Positions 17,216 to 26,446 of a DNA stretch of 64,000 bases are shown one piece after another (the first letter of the stretch is position 1; each line of letters starts with the position of its first letter). The translations under genes were made by a program, and so were the position numbers. The DNA comes from Nodosilinea sp. PGN35 (lineage in GTDB: Bacteria > Cyanobacteriota > Cyanobacteriia > Phormidesmidales > Phormidesmidaceae): the NCBI RefSeq assembly GCF_029109325.1, contig NZ_JAQKQJ010000022.1, positions 44,568 to 108,567 of the forward strand. Reading direction: 5' to 3'. The notes beneath the pieces are model-generated. The model was not told where the DNA came from. It saw only the letters and a list, made by a program, of their open reading frames with translations, and made no database searches.

Positions 17216-19140
17216 CAACGCCCCCCCTGCGACTCATGCTGGTAGACGAAGACCCGGTGTTTCGCCTGGGTCTGCGCATCTGGCTGGAGCAGACCGCTGG
17301 CTACACCGTGGTGGCTGAAGCCACCCAGGCCAGCGATGCGCTGGCGATTTTGGCCAGCCGGGCCAGCCTGCAAAATCCCCCTGCTGCGCCCGCCGACTGG
17401 GCCCCAGAGCCCGCCCCAGCCTGGGCCGACGCCTGGGCCGCTCCAGAGGCTGGCCAGCTCCCCGACCTCGATTTGGTGATTCTCGATCTGGGGCTGGGGG
17501 TCGGTCGCCCCGACCAGCTGCCGGGGCTGCGTCTGTGTGCCGCCATTAAAGCGCGCTACCCGGCTCTGCCGGTGCTGGTGCTCAGCGCCCAGGCCGAGCC
17601 GGTGCTGGCCGCCGCCGCTCGCCAGCTCGGGGCCGATGGGTTTGGCCCTCGGGGCATGGCTGTCGCCGACCTGGGGCGGCTGATTGAGCACCTGGCGGGG
17701 GGAGGGCTGTCGCGGACAAGCGGCCTGCGCCCCCTGGCGAGCGGTCAGCGTCCTGCCGAGGTCGCCCTGGGCGAAGCCCCCGCCGCCCCGTTGCCCCGGC
17801 CCCACCCCCTGACGGCTCTGCGGATTAACCTGCGGCGATCGTCGGTGCAGCAGATTGAGGCGATGATGGCGCAGATCGAAGCCGAACAGCGGCGGGGGCG
17901 GGGGTCGCTGCTGAGCGAGGCGGTGCTGGCGGGGCGCTACCGCGAACTGCGGGCGGCTCGCTGGCTGGTGGGGCGGCTGCTGGCCACCGGTGCTGATCGG
18001 AGCCTACCCGCTGAACCTCCGGTGGTGCGGCCCCGCTCCCGATCCGAGGAGCTGGCTGCCAGCGGTGGCGAACCGCCGCTGCCGCCCAGACCTGACGGCA
18101 GCCCCATGCCGCCGGAGGTGCTGGCGGTGGCGACGGAGACCCGCCTGGCTCTGAACCAGGGGGATCTGGCGACTTTGATCTTTGAGCGGGTGTTTCGCAA
18201 GCTGCAGGGGCTGCTAGACAACACCAGCGATATGCCCCTGGAGGCCGACATTCTGCGCGACGACAAAAAGCGAGAGCTGTTCTACCTGGTGCTCCGCAAA
18301 TTTGAGGATGCCCTGGAGCATTTGCGCGGGGCGGGGGTGCTGCCGGGGCAGCTGCCGGAGAAAAGCGCCCTGGTGCTGCATGACCTGTGGCAGGCGGCCT
18401 TGACCGATTTCTTTGGCCGCTACTACACCCTCCAGGTCGATACCCTGGAGCAGCCCGTGGTGCCCACCCTGCTGAGTGAGACCCCGGTGGTGCAGGCGGC
18501 GATTTTAGACCGGCTGCCCCAGGTGCCCATGCTGCTGGGGCATCTGTTGTTTAACGAATCGATGGTGGTGGACGGCAGCCTCTACGAAGCCGCTGCCCCC
18601 CAGGCTATGGCCCGCAGCCAGGAGCTGCTAGAGCACCTGCTGATTCAGCTGGCCAACGCTGTGGTGCAGCCGCTGCTCAACCATTTCGCCGACGTGGAGC
18701 TGATGAAGAAAAACCTCTACCACCGCCGGATGATGACCAGCCGCGACATCGAGCGCTTTCGCAACGATCTCTCCTGGCGGTATCGGTGGGACGGGCTGGT
18801 CAATGAACCTCGGGCGATTTTTGAGAGCCAGCATCGGCTGTTTGGCTTTACCGAGCGGGGCATTCAGTATCAGCTCATCTATGCGCCCCGGCGGCAGGAG
18901 CTAGAGCAGCTTTCGGGCCTGCAGCGGGCGGTGACCCTGGCGGTGGAGGCTCGCGATGCGATCGCCCCTCGGTTTCGCTCGGCGGTGGCCCTGGTGGGCA
19001 GCGGCATTGTCTACGTGCTCACCGATGTAATTGGCCGCGGCATTGGGCTGATCGGGCGCGGTATTTTGCGCGGCGTGGGGGGAGCCTGGCGCGACCCCCG
19101 CTACCGGCGCGATCGCCAGGAGAGCAACTTCCGCGACTGA
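17212..19140 (+). CDS. Response-regulator-like protein with DUF3685 (Ycf55-like) domain
   Basis: The first ~155 residues are a receiver fold: LRLMLVDEDPVFRLGLRIWL carries the acidic pair (VDED), DLVILDLGLGVG has the phospho-acceptor Asp, and PVLVLSAQ the conserved Ser. The fold is enlarged by a Pro/Ala-rich insertion at about 55-85. After a linker, residues ~200-640 match the DUF3685 family, which is related to the red-algal chloroplast Ycf55 protein: NDLSWRYRWDGLVNEPRAIFESQ is distinctive in parts. The C-terminus (VALVGSGIVYVLTDVIGRGIG) is hydrophobic. Function is unproven; a photosynthesis-linked regulator is a guess. Confidence 0.85.
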   Translation: MTTPPLRLMLVDEDPVFRLGLRIWLEQTAGYTVVAEATQASDALAILASRASLQNPPAAPADWAPEPAPAWADAWAAPEAGQLPDLDLVILDLGLGVGRPDQLPGLRLCAAIKARYPALPVLVLSAQAEPVLAAAARQLGADGFGPRGMAVADLGRLIEHLAGGGLSRTSGLRPLASGQRPAEVALGEAPAAPLPRPHPLTALRINLRRSSVQQIEAMMAQIEAEQRRGRGSLLSEAVLAGRYRELRAARWLVGRLLATGADRSLPAEPPVVRPRSRSEELAASGGEPPLPPRPDGSPMPPEVLAVATETRLALNQGDLATLIFERVFRKLQGLLDNTSDMPLEADILRDDKKRELFYLVLRKFEDALEHLRGAGVLPGQLPEKSALVLHDLWQAALTDFFGRYYTLQVDTLEQPVVPTLLSETPVVQAAILDRLPQVPMLLGHLLFNESMVVDGSLYEAAAPQAMARSQELLEHLLIQLANAVVQPLLNHFADVELMKKNLYHRRMMTSRDIERFRNDLSWRYRWDGLVNEPRAIFESQHRLFGFTERGIQYQLIYAPRRQELEQLSGLQRAVTLAVEARDAIAPRFRSAVALVGSGIVYVLTDVIGRGIGLIGRGILRGVGGAWRDPRYRRDRQESNFRD

Positions 19141-19214
19141 GTCCGCCGCTGGCTCTGGGCCGCAACCGGGGCCAGCGGCAGCAATCGCTCTAAGGGTTCA
19201 TACAAAATTTACTT

Positions 19215-19500
19215 TTTTTTGGGACAATCAGCTGGTAAAAGTTGCTGACAGAGGAACTGCTTCCCAGGCGGGGCGAAACCTCTCGAATGCGCGGGAACCT
19301 ACAGCCGCACAGGGCTGCCCTGGGAAGGGAGGTGCTGAATTCAGCTTCAGTATTGGCGGTAATCGATGGCGTTTACCAGTCCAGCCAGGGTGAGCTGGTA
19401 GAGTGTTTCAGGGTCGTTGGCGGCAGCTGGGGACGACAAAAGGATGCCGTCGGGTTTGCTAACTTTTCTACCTACCTAAGTAAGGAGTTAATCCCCGCCT
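19215..19500 (+). promoter_or_regulatory. Long structured leader before the glycosyltransferase; candidate cis-regulatory RNA
   Basis: The 360 bases before the glycosyltransferase lack a convincing gene but contain several potential stems: AGAGG (about 19251) with CCTCT (about 19278), CAGGG/CCCTG and the palindrome GCTGAATTCAGC. In order one finds AGGAAC, CGGGGCGAA and GGGAACCTACAGC, which faintly recalls the conserved blocks of ydaO-type c-di-AMP riboswitches, but the closing P1 stem is absent. A 95-codon frame crosses it and overlaps the next start; I regard that as chance. AAGGAG precedes the glycosyltransferase ATG. Confidence 0.3.
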
Positions 19501-20979
19501 ATGAAGTCGAGCTTGGCGCTGTTTGCTGAGCCTGTTCTGGCCAATGCCAGGCGGCTGCTGTGGTTGAGCATCTGGCTACTGTGGATACCGATGGCGGTAT
19601 ACGTTATCGCCCTTGACTACGGCCATGGCCTGGGGATATTGCAGGGGGCCTTGCTGGCCGTTTCACTGATTGGCCTGGTGGTGATCAACGCCGAAACTGC
19701 CGTGGTGATCTACAGCTGCCGCCGGTCTAATCCCTGGTTTAATCGGGGTATGCTGCAACGCTGGGGCAGGGTGCGGCGACGGCGGCGGGCGACCCTGCCT
19801 GCCCTGGGGCTGCTGCCGCCCCAGGTCTCTTTGCCCTTTGTCTCGGTGGTGGTGGCGGCCTACCTGCCCAACGAGCAGGACATCATCGAAGACACGCTGC
19901 TGCACTGGCTGACCCAGGTGCGGCCCCCCGCCCAGGGGTGGGAAATTATTCTGGCCTACAACACCCCCGTCCAGCTGCCGGTGGAAGCTCGCTTGCAGGC
20001 CCTGGCTCGGCGCTACCCGGCCCTGGTGCTGCTGCCGGTGGCCCACAGCCACTCCAAGGCCGAAAACCTCAACGCCGCCCTCCAGGTGGCCACGGGCGAA
20101 ATGACGGGTATTTTCGACGCCGACCACCATCCGGCGGCGGACTGTCTCAGCCGGGCCTGGGCCTGGCTCTACCAGGGCCGCTACGACGTGGTGCAGGGCC
20201 GCAACATCATTCGCAACGCCAGGGACAGCTGGCTGACCCAGCTGATTGCGGTGGAGTTTGAGTGCATCTACGGGGTGAGCCACTACGGGCGATCGCTGCT
20301 GGCCGACACCGCTCTGTTTGGCGGCTCCAACGGCTACTGGCGCACGTCGGCCCTGCGCCACCTCGGCTTTCACCACGCCCGCCTCACCGAGGACATCGAC
20401 GTTACCGTGCGGGGCCTGCTGGGGGGCTGTCGCCTGGTGCACGACCCGGCCATTGTCACCACAGAGCTGGCCCCCGACAACCTGCGGGGGCTGTGGCTCC
20501 AACGCCAGCGGTGGAGCCAGGGCTGGCTGGAGGTGGCGGCGCTGCACCTGGGGCGGGTGCTGCGATCGCCCCGCCTCGACGCCGTGCAAAAGCCCTACTG
20601 GCTGCTGATGCTGCTCTTTAGCCAGGGCTTTTACCCGCTGGTGTGGCAGGTGGTGCCGATGCTGCTGAGCATTCACCTCAGCCAGCGCGATCGCGACCTC
20701 AACTTTGAAACCCTCAACCTGGTGCTGATGGGCCTGCTCACCCTCAGCGTAGTGCTGCAAGTGGCGGTGGCCATGGTGCTGCGCCCGGCGGCATCCACCT
20801 ATACCCGCCGCCACGGGGTGCTCTACTGTCTGCTGTCGCCGGTTTACTTTTGGCTAAAGGCGCTAATTGGCGTGGTGGCGGTGGTCAACCACCTCTGCGG
20901 CAGCCGGGTGTGGCACGTGACCGCTCGCACCAAAAGTAAACCCAACCGCTGGATGGTGGCCCTGCGGGGCGCAAAGTGA
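19501..20979 (+). CDS. Membrane glycosyltransferase family 2 (BcsA-like)
   Basis: Two N-terminal membrane helices (about 16-70), a cytosolic GT-A catalytic region and further membrane helices after about residue 365. The processive-type signature is present: DAD at 206-208, TED at 296-298 and QRQRW at 334-338, all required for sugar-nucleotide binding and transfer. At 492 residues it is shorter than cellulose synthase and has no PilZ domain. It likely makes an exported beta-linked polysaccharide or glycolipid at the inner membrane; the sugar cannot be told. Confidence 0.9.
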   Translation: MKSSLALFAEPVLANARRLLWLSIWLLWIPMAVYVIALDYGHGLGILQGALLAVSLIGLVVINAETAVVIYSCRRSNPWFNRGMLQRWGRVRRRRRATLPALGLLPPQVSLPFVSVVVAAYLPNEQDIIEDTLLHWLTQVRPPAQGWEIILAYNTPVQLPVEARLQALARRYPALVLLPVAHSHSKAENLNAALQVATGEMTGIFDADHHPAADCLSRAWAWLYQGRYDVVQGRNIIRNARDSWLTQLIAVEFECIYGVSHYGRSLLADTALFGGSNGYWRTSALRHLGFHHARLTEDIDVTVRGLLGGCRLVHDPAIVTTELAPDNLRGLWLQRQRWSQGWLEVAALHLGRVLRSPRLDAVQKPYWLLMLLFSQGFYPLVWQVVPMLLSIHLSQRDRDLNFETLNLVLMGLLTLSVVLQVAVAMVLRPAASTYTRRHGVLYCLLSPVYFWLKALIGVVAVVNHLCGSRVWHVTARTKSKPNRWMVALRGAK

Positions 20980-21128
20980 GCCAGCAACCCAACGGCTCTC
21001 CCCCGTCAACCTGTTCTAACCCAATCAACGGCTGCAACGGCAATCCTGCCTTGTTTATATCCCGTTTAGACAAGCTGGGTCTGGCGGGCAAAACGGCTGA
21101 ATCTCCAGCCTTTTTCTCCCTACCCAAA

Positions 21129-21166
21129 AAATCCTCCCTGCCACGACTGAGGTGGAGGGAGGATTT
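21129..21166 (-). terminator. Rho-independent terminator for the DUF1328 gene
   Basis: AAATCCTCCCT-G-CCAC pairs with GTGG-AGGGAGGATTT with one bulged base. On the minus strand the stem is followed by a T-run (GGATTTTTTGGG), so it ends the DUF1328 transcript and may also act on the convergent glycosyltransferase transcript. Confidence 0.8.
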
Positions 21167-21213
21167 GTTGCTCAGCACTATTTGACGCTTACACCCTCAA
21201 CGGCGGCGATCGC

Positions 21214-21378
21214 CTAGGCGCGCTTGAGGAAGTTCATAATCAGGGACACCACAAAGATGGCCAGGAAAATGTAGAACAAAATTTGGGCGATGCCTGCGGC
21301 GGCACCGGCTACGCCACTAAAGCCAAAGAAGGCGGCAATCAGGGCTACAACCAGAAAAATCAGTGCGTAACGAAGCAT
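21214..21378 (-). CDS. DUF1328 small membrane protein (54 aa)
   Basis: The start reads MLRYALIFLVVALIAAFFGF, followed by two glycine/alanine-rich hydrophobic helices and the basic end NFLKRA. This is the typical DUF1328 (YtjA-like) peptide, found widely in bacteria and often linked to envelope or osmotic stress; its molecular role is unknown. AGGAG lies eight bases before the ATG on the minus strand. It has its own terminator downstream. Confidence 0.92.
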   Translation of the reverse strand: MLRYALIFLVVALIAAFFGFSGVAGAAAGIAQILFYIFLAIFVVSLIMNFLKRA

Positions 21379-21741
21379 GGTGGGTCTCCTAAGGTGGCAG
21401 TTGACGGGGGCAGTTGACGGAATGGGTGGGAGCTGGGTTAAGCCGTCGACCTAACGAGATAATTATCAAAATTTGAATCCGCCCGCGCATCTACCGTTTG
21501 GCTGGCAATTTTCTCGCTTTAGGGCAGACAATGTACCGCTAATCTCTTCCCCTGGGAGGGAAGCTTTGGGGCCGAGACCATGGCCCAGGCGCTAATCGCG
21601 ATTGTCTACGCCCCTGGCGCTGCCAGTTCTGGCTAGCCACGGGGGCAGATGCCCTAAGCGCCAGGGCCAGCGCTATCGTTTCAGCCCAAAGCCGGCTGGG
21701 CCACCCCGACGGTCAGCCCATTCCTAGTGCGACTGCTATGC
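21379..21741. other. Intergenic region with a widely spaced inverted repeat
   Basis: CCCTGGCGCT (21612-21621) and AGCGCCAGGG (21657-21666) form a perfect ten-base inverted repeat with a 35-base loop that itself contains short pairings. It lies between the promoter of the DUF1328 gene and the end of the aldo/keto reductase gene. I see no gene here. Confidence 0.45.
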
Positions 21742-22746
21742 CTAGCTCGACTGAAAGATGTTCTGCACCATTTGGCGATCGCTGCCCTGGGCCGCCCGAT
21801 CCAGTTCCTCCACCTCTCCTGCGTCGAGTCGCCAGCCCAGGGCGGCGGTATTTTGCTCGGCCTGGGCCAGGGTTTTAGCGCCGGGAATGGGGATGGTGCC
21901 TTTGCAGAGGCACCAGTTGAGGGCCACCTGGGCGGGGGCCTTCTGGCGGTGGGCGGCGATCGCCCCGACCACCGCCAGCAGCGGCTGAATCTTGGGCAAC
22001 AGCTGACGAAACAAAATCCCCCGCACGCCGGAGGGAAACGGCCCCTTGGCCGAGTACTTGCCCGTCAACAACCCCAGCGCCAGGGGGCTGTAGGCGATCA
22101 GGCGAATGCCCAGCTCGTCGCAGAGATCCTTCAGGCCCAGCTCGCTCACCGGGTAGGTGGACAGCAGCGAATACTGCACTTGTAGCGTGGCGATCGCCAG
22201 CCCCCGCGCCTCAAACCGCTGGTGGGCCAGCCTCAGCCGCTTGGGGCCAAAGTTCGACAGGCCTACGGCCCGGGCCTGGCCCCGGGCGCACAGATCCATC
22301 AGCCCGTCGAGAAACGGCCCCTCCTGCCAGGGGGCGTAGTTGGCGGTAGACCAGTGCATCTGCACCAGATCAATGGGGCGGCCCAGGCGCTCGGCGGAGG
22401 CCGCCCCAGCCCTGACCACCGAGCCAGGGGTGAGCCGCCAGGGGTAGGCGGCCAGCTTGGTGGCCAGGCACAGAGCCTGCCGATTTGGCCCGCTGTAGCC
22501 CTGGGCAAACTGCCCCAGCAGCACCTCGCTGCGCCCGTTCAGCCGCCCGGTGCCGTAGGAGTCGCCGCTGTCGAACAGGGTGACGCCGTGGCGGAGGCAG
22601 TGGTCAAACACCCGCCGCAGTTCGTCATCCATGCTCTGGTCGTAGCCCCACAGCAGCCGGTTGCCCCAGGCCCAGGTGCCGCAGCCCATCTCGGGCAGCG
22701 CTAGCGGCGATCCATCGGTGGCGGCGGCAGTGGCGGCAGTGGTCAT
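21742..22746 (-). CDS. Aldo/keto reductase
   Basis: A TIM-barrel NADPH-dependent oxidoreductase. The catalytic tetrad is visible in order: Asp and Tyr in LFDSGDSYGTG, Lys in LATKLAAYPW and His in LVQMHWS. The C-terminal cofactor segment IPIPGAKTLAQAEQNTAALGW is typical of the family. At 334 residues the length is normal. It follows the DUF1400 hydrolase by only 28 bases on the same strand, so the two are probably cotranscribed. The substrate is unknown. Confidence 0.92.
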   Translation of the reverse strand: MTTAATAAATDGSPLALPEMGCGTWAWGNRLLWGYDQSMDDELRRVFDHCLRHGVTLFDSGDSYGTGRLNGRSEVLLGQFAQGYSGPNRQALCLATKLAAYPWRLTPGSVVRAGAASAERLGRPIDLVQMHWSTANYAPWQEGPFLDGLMDLCARGQARAVGLSNFGPKRLRLAHQRFEARGLAIATLQVQYSLLSTYPVSELGLKDLCDELGIRLIAYSPLALGLLTGKYSAKGPFPSGVRGILFRQLLPKIQPLLAVVGAIAAHRQKAPAQVALNWCLCKGTIPIPGAKTLAQAEQNTAALGWRLDAGEVEELDRAAQGSDRQMVQNIFQSS

Positions 22747-22774
22747 GGCATCCCTAGGGAGAAGAGCCCTTCCA

Positions 22775-24454
22775 TTATTCCAGGCCGGGCAGCTCTGGGC
22801 CTAGCCGCTCGATGGCCTGGGGCGGCAACTCGCGGGCCAGGTGCAGCCGAAAGGGGGCGGCGCTGACCGCCTCGACGTAGGCGGCGCTCAAAAAGGGCCG
22901 GTAGGCTTCGCGATCGCCCAGGTACACCTGGCTAAAGGCCACCACCAGCGATCGATTCACCCCCTGGGTGGTGGCAATGGCTTCGTCAATGCCCTGCTCC
23001 AGGGCCTCATCTATATAGAGAAATCGGCTGGCCAGCCTGGTAAAGTCGGGGCCGTGGGAGGTGTTTTCGCCCAGGTAGAGGTAGCGATCGTCGCCCCGCA
23101 GCCAGCTAAAGGCGGCCACCTGCTGGGGCACCACCGGGGCCACCAGATCGACCTCGCCGCCCAGCAGCATCACCGGCACCGCCACCTGGGCCATGCCCCT
23201 GGGGCCAAACAGGTTAGACACCGGAGCAAAGGCCATCACCAGCTTGACGCGATCGTCCTGGGTGCCCTGGGCAAAGCGGGCCATCGCGGCGGCATCGGTC
23301 TGGAGTTCTAGGGCCCGGCACTCCAGCACCATGGCGGCATCGAGGAGCAGGTTGGCGGCGGGGTTGCAGCGTCGGGCGAGGCGCTCAAAGTCAATGGTGG
23401 CACCGCCCAGGGCCAGGGCCGTATAGCCCCCAAAGGAATGGCCCACCGCCGCCACCCGGCTGACGTCCAGCCGCCCCTCAAAGGTGGTGGCGTTGAGCCG
23501 CTCTAGCTCATCGAGCAAAAAGCTCACGTCCAGCGGGCGATCGAGAAAGTCTCGGGCCTTGAAGGTTTCGCGATCGAGCCCGGTGAGCAGGGCCTGTTTT
23601 TGGCTGCTGTTGCTGCCCACATGCTCGGGTAGCGCCACCGCCAGCCCGTGGGAGGCCGCGTGGGCCGCCAGGCTAAAGAAGCTGGTGCGGCTGTCCCCCA
23701 ACCCGTGGGATATCACCACCACCGGCAGGGGGCCGTCGAGGGCGGCGAGGTTGGCGGGCCAGAAAACATCGGCGGCGTAGGTGCGGCTGCGGCTGGCATC
23801 CACCAGCGTCAGTGACACCTGGCGACTGCCGTAGGGGCCGGGCTGGGTGAGGTCAGGCAGGGCGGCGAGGTCAACGGGCTGCACCATTGCGGCGGCCTCT
23901 GACTGCTGCTGAATGGCGGCCACCAGGCGGCGGGTGACGGCGATCTCAGCCTGCACCTGGCGGGCTACGGTCAGCCCCTGGGCGACATCGACCCGCAGTT
24001 TGCCGGTGGGAAAGTGACGCACGATATCGAGCAGTGCAATGTCGCCATCCTCAGCGGCGGCAGCGACAATCGCCGCCCGCAGCGCCTGGCGACCGTTGAG
24101 CCCGGCCTCGGTCTGGGCGAGCTCGCCCAAGAATTGCAGGCTGCGATCGCCCATCGGGCTGTTAAACCACTGGGAAATGGCCACCAAGTTTACCGGTCGG
24201 CTGGTGTTGAGGGCCGAGCGCAGGCCCTGGCGCTGGGCCGGGCTCAGCCGCCGCAAAAAGGGAGCCAGCTGGGGGTCAACCTCGCCGGTTGCGGCAAAGG
24301 CAATCAGCGACTCGGTGGGTATCGAGCGGCTGAAGGGGCCAAACTCCAGCCCGATGGTGTCGGCGGCCCGCAGGGGCAAAGCCGTTGCCCAGGCTGTGCC
24401 CAGGCCCAGGACAACGGCGGCAAATATCCTCAGCGGGCGGTGGCGAAGCAGCAT
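22775..24454 (-). CDS. DUF1400 alpha/beta hydrolase, exported
   Basis: A signal peptide (about residues 1-30, ending ALPLRAA) precedes the cyanobacterial DUF1400 domain (about 32-170: LEFGPFSRSIPTESLIAFA, ISQWFNSPMGDRSLQFLG). The rest is a PAF-acetylhydrolase-like alpha/beta hydrolase with VVISHGLGDSRTSF and nucleophile elbow GHSFGG; the His is probably in NTSHGPDF. The predicted site is periplasm or lumen. The natural ester or lipid substrate is not known. It is likely the first gene of an operon with the aldo/keto reductase. Confidence 0.9.
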   Translation of the reverse strand: MLLRHRPLRIFAAVVLGLGTAWATALPLRAADTIGLEFGPFSRSIPTESLIAFAATGEVDPQLAPFLRRLSPAQRQGLRSALNTSRPVNLVAISQWFNSPMGDRSLQFLGELAQTEAGLNGRQALRAAIVAAAAEDGDIALLDIVRHFPTGKLRVDVAQGLTVARQVQAEIAVTRRLVAAIQQQSEAAAMVQPVDLAALPDLTQPGPYGSRQVSLTLVDASRSRTYAADVFWPANLAALDGPLPVVVISHGLGDSRTSFFSLAAHAASHGLAVALPEHVGSNSSQKQALLTGLDRETFKARDFLDRPLDVSFLLDELERLNATTFEGRLDVSRVAAVGHSFGGYTALALGGATIDFERLARRCNPAANLLLDAAMVLECRALELQTDAAAMARFAQGTQDDRVKLVMAFAPVSNLFGPRGMAQVAVPVMLLGGEVDLVAPVVPQQVAAFSWLRGDDRYLYLGENTSHGPDFTRLASRFLYIDEALEQGIDEAIATTQGVNRSLVVAFSQVYLGDREAYRPFLSAAYVEAVSAAPFRLHLARELPPQAIERLGPELPGLE

Positions 24455-24560
24455 AGGGCGGCACTAGGGGATCGATGGATGCCCGCATTCTCCCCCAGAA
24501 CCCTCTAAAAATTCTAGGAACCCGTAGTAGTCTGCCAAGGCAAGGGTGAGCGGGGGGGCA

Positions 24561-24623
24561 GGTTTTAGGTTTTAGGTTTTAGGTTTTAGGTTTTAGGTTT
24601 TAGGTTTTAGGTTTTAGGTTTTA
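24561..24623. repeat. Nine perfect tandem copies of GGTTTTA
   Basis: A pure heptanucleotide array, followed in phase by GGTTCAT. It is the least diverged member of the heptad-repeat family seen elsewhere in the window. Confidence 0.95.
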
Positions 24624-24957
24624 GGTTCATAGCCGGTCGTGAACCGTACACCCTGAACCCTGGGCCACGGTCTCTCAAAATCAGCTTGGTCAAGGACTAG
24701 TACCCTGAGGCATAAGTCAGCCAACCATTCCTGACACCTGACACCCGAGACCTGGCACCCTCAGCAACGGTGGCTATATTTCTGCCAGGCAGTACTAGGT
24801 TGGAAACGGTGGGACGCAGGACGGAGTGGTTCTTGCTGCCCACTGTTTATGTCAGCTATCGATGGTGTAGATAGCGGGGATAGACAGTGGTTTTTGCCGG
24901 GGCGATCGCCCTTCGGTAGGGTAAGGGCAGTCTCTTTTGCACCGATGGATTGCGCTG
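24624..24957. other. Intergenic repeats upstream of the antiporter
   Basis: It contains TGAACCG, TACACCC and TGAACCC heptads, a 28-base block at 24675-24702 that recurs inverted at 35384-35411 with two mismatches, and CCTGACA, CCTGACA, CCCGAGA, CCTGGCA, CCCTCAG in heptad phase around 24728-24770. No gene is seen. The antiporter promoter should lie at the right end. Confidence 0.6.
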
Positions 24958-26319
24958 ATGGATATTGTGCTGGCCTTTGGGCTGTCGTTTGCGGTGCTGG
25001 TGGCCGGGGCGCTGCGGGGGGTGTTCATTGCCTATCCGCTGCTGATGGCCATGGCGCTGTTTGGGGTCGTACTGCGGCGGCGGGGTTTTGCGCTGCGGGC
25101 GCTGGCCACCATGGGCTGGGTTGGCAGCCAAAAGGCGCTGCCGGTGATTGGGGTGCTGCTGCTGATTGGCGCAGTGACGGCCAGCTGGATGGCGGCGGGC
25201 ACCGTGCCAACCCTGGTGTACTACGGTCTGCGGGTGGTGACGCCCCACACCATGGTGCTGGTGGCTTTTGGGCTGGCCAGTGGGGTGTCGCTGCTGTTGG
25301 GCACCTCCTTTGGCACCGTGGGCACCGTGGGGGTGGCGCTGATGATGATGGTGACGGGGGGCGAGGGGGGCGAACTGCATCGCTGGCTGGTTGCCGGAGC
25401 GATTATCGCCGGGGCCTACGTAGGCGATCGCGCCTCCCCCATGTCTTCCAGCGCGCTGCTGATCGCCGCCGTTACCCGCACCGACCTCTACGACAACATT
25501 CGCGCTATGGGGCGCACCTCGCTGCTGCCCCTGGGGCTGGCGATCGCTATCTACGCGGGCTTTGCCTGGGTGAGCCCCGTGCCCCTGGCGGCCTCCAGCC
25601 TGGGGCACGACCTGGCGGCGGAGTTTCGCCTGGGGCCGGTGACCCTGGTGCCTGCCGGGGTAATGGTGCTGCTGGCGCTGGGGCGGCTGCCGGTGCAGCG
25701 GGCGATGCTGGCCAGCACCGCCACGGCCATTGTTCTGGCCCTGGGCTATCAGCACTACAGCCTGGGGCAGGTGCTGCAATTTTTGCTCACCGGGTTTGAG
25801 CTGGCCCCCACATCCCCCCTCAACGCCATTGTGCTGGGCGGCGGCGTGGCGGCGATGGTGCGGGTGTCGCTGGTGGTGGTGATCTCCACTGCCTTTGTGG
25901 GCATCTTTGCCGGTACCGACCTGCTGCACCGGCTGGAGCGATCGCTGGCGCGGGTCAAAACGCCGGGCGATCGCTTTTTGGCAACGGCGCTGGTGGGTAC
26001 CCTGGCCGCCGCCTTTGGCTGCACCCAAACCATCGCCATTTTGCTCACCCAGCAGCAGCTCGACCCCACCTACCGCCGCACCCAGGCCCCGCCCTCGGCC
26101 CTGGCCCTCGATCTAGAAAACACGGTGGTTGTGATCGCGCCGCTGATTCCCTGGAATATCGCCGGGCTGCTGCCAGCCACCCTGCTGGGGGTAAACGCGG
26201 GCTTTATTCCCTTTGCCTGCTACCTCTACCTGCTGCCGCTGGTAACGCTGCTCTGGCTCCGGCGCAAGACTGCGGCAGCGGCGCTGGCTACCGCTAGCTC
26301 TGACCTGGATTATTCATGA
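24958..26319 (+). CDS. nhaC: Na+/H+ antiporter, NhaC family
   Basis: About eleven hydrophobic segments over 453 residues. GTSFGTVGTVGVALM and the charged intramembrane GAYVGDRASPMSSSALL are hallmark NhaC motifs, and FGCTQTIAILLTQQ with ALDLENTVVVIAPLIPWNI completes the C-terminal half. It should exchange cytosolic sodium for external protons across the plasma membrane. The frame opens with a TTG at 24937; I choose ATG 24958 (MDIVLAFGLSF), which starts directly at the first helix. Confidence 0.9.
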   Translation: MDIVLAFGLSFAVLVAGALRGVFIAYPLLMAMALFGVVLRRRGFALRALATMGWVGSQKALPVIGVLLLIGAVTASWMAAGTVPTLVYYGLRVVTPHTMVLVAFGLASGVSLLLGTSFGTVGTVGVALMMMVTGGEGGELHRWLVAGAIIAGAYVGDRASPMSSSALLIAAVTRTDLYDNIRAMGRTSLLPLGLAIAIYAGFAWVSPVPLAASSLGHDLAAEFRLGPVTLVPAGVMVLLALGRLPVQRAMLASTATAIVLALGYQHYSLGQVLQFLLTGFELAPTSPLNAIVLGGGVAAMVRVSLVVVISTAFVGIFAGTDLLHRLERSLARVKTPGDRFLATALVGTLAAAFGCTQTIAILLTQQQLDPTYRRTQAPPSALALDLENTVVVIAPLIPWNIAGLLPATLLGVNAGFIPFACYLYLLPLVTLLWLRRKTAAAALATASSDLDYS

Positions 26320-26446
26320 GAAGGGTAGGGCGGGCCAGAAGCCCATCCCACAAGCAGGATTCTCCTCGGAGCTGAGGAGGTTTTTGGCAGAAATCTTGCG
26401 AGAAGTCTTGTAGGATAGCCGTCCCGGCTGTCCACTCTGCGGGCGG

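Noticed and set aside
19242..19529. 95-codon open frame ahead of the glycosyltransferase
   Set aside because: It overlaps the next gene start, has no good ribosome site, and the region looks more like a structured leader. It could still be a small leader peptide.
19663..20814. Minus-strand open frame (383 codons) opposite the glycosyltransferase
   Set aside because: The plus strand has intact DAD, TED and QRQRW motifs; the antisense product is a His/Gln/Val-rich string typical of shadow frames.
24856..26028. Minus-strand open frame (390 codons) opposite nhaC
   Set aside because: The product is mostly His, Gln and Gly; the plus strand encodes a clear NhaC antiporter.
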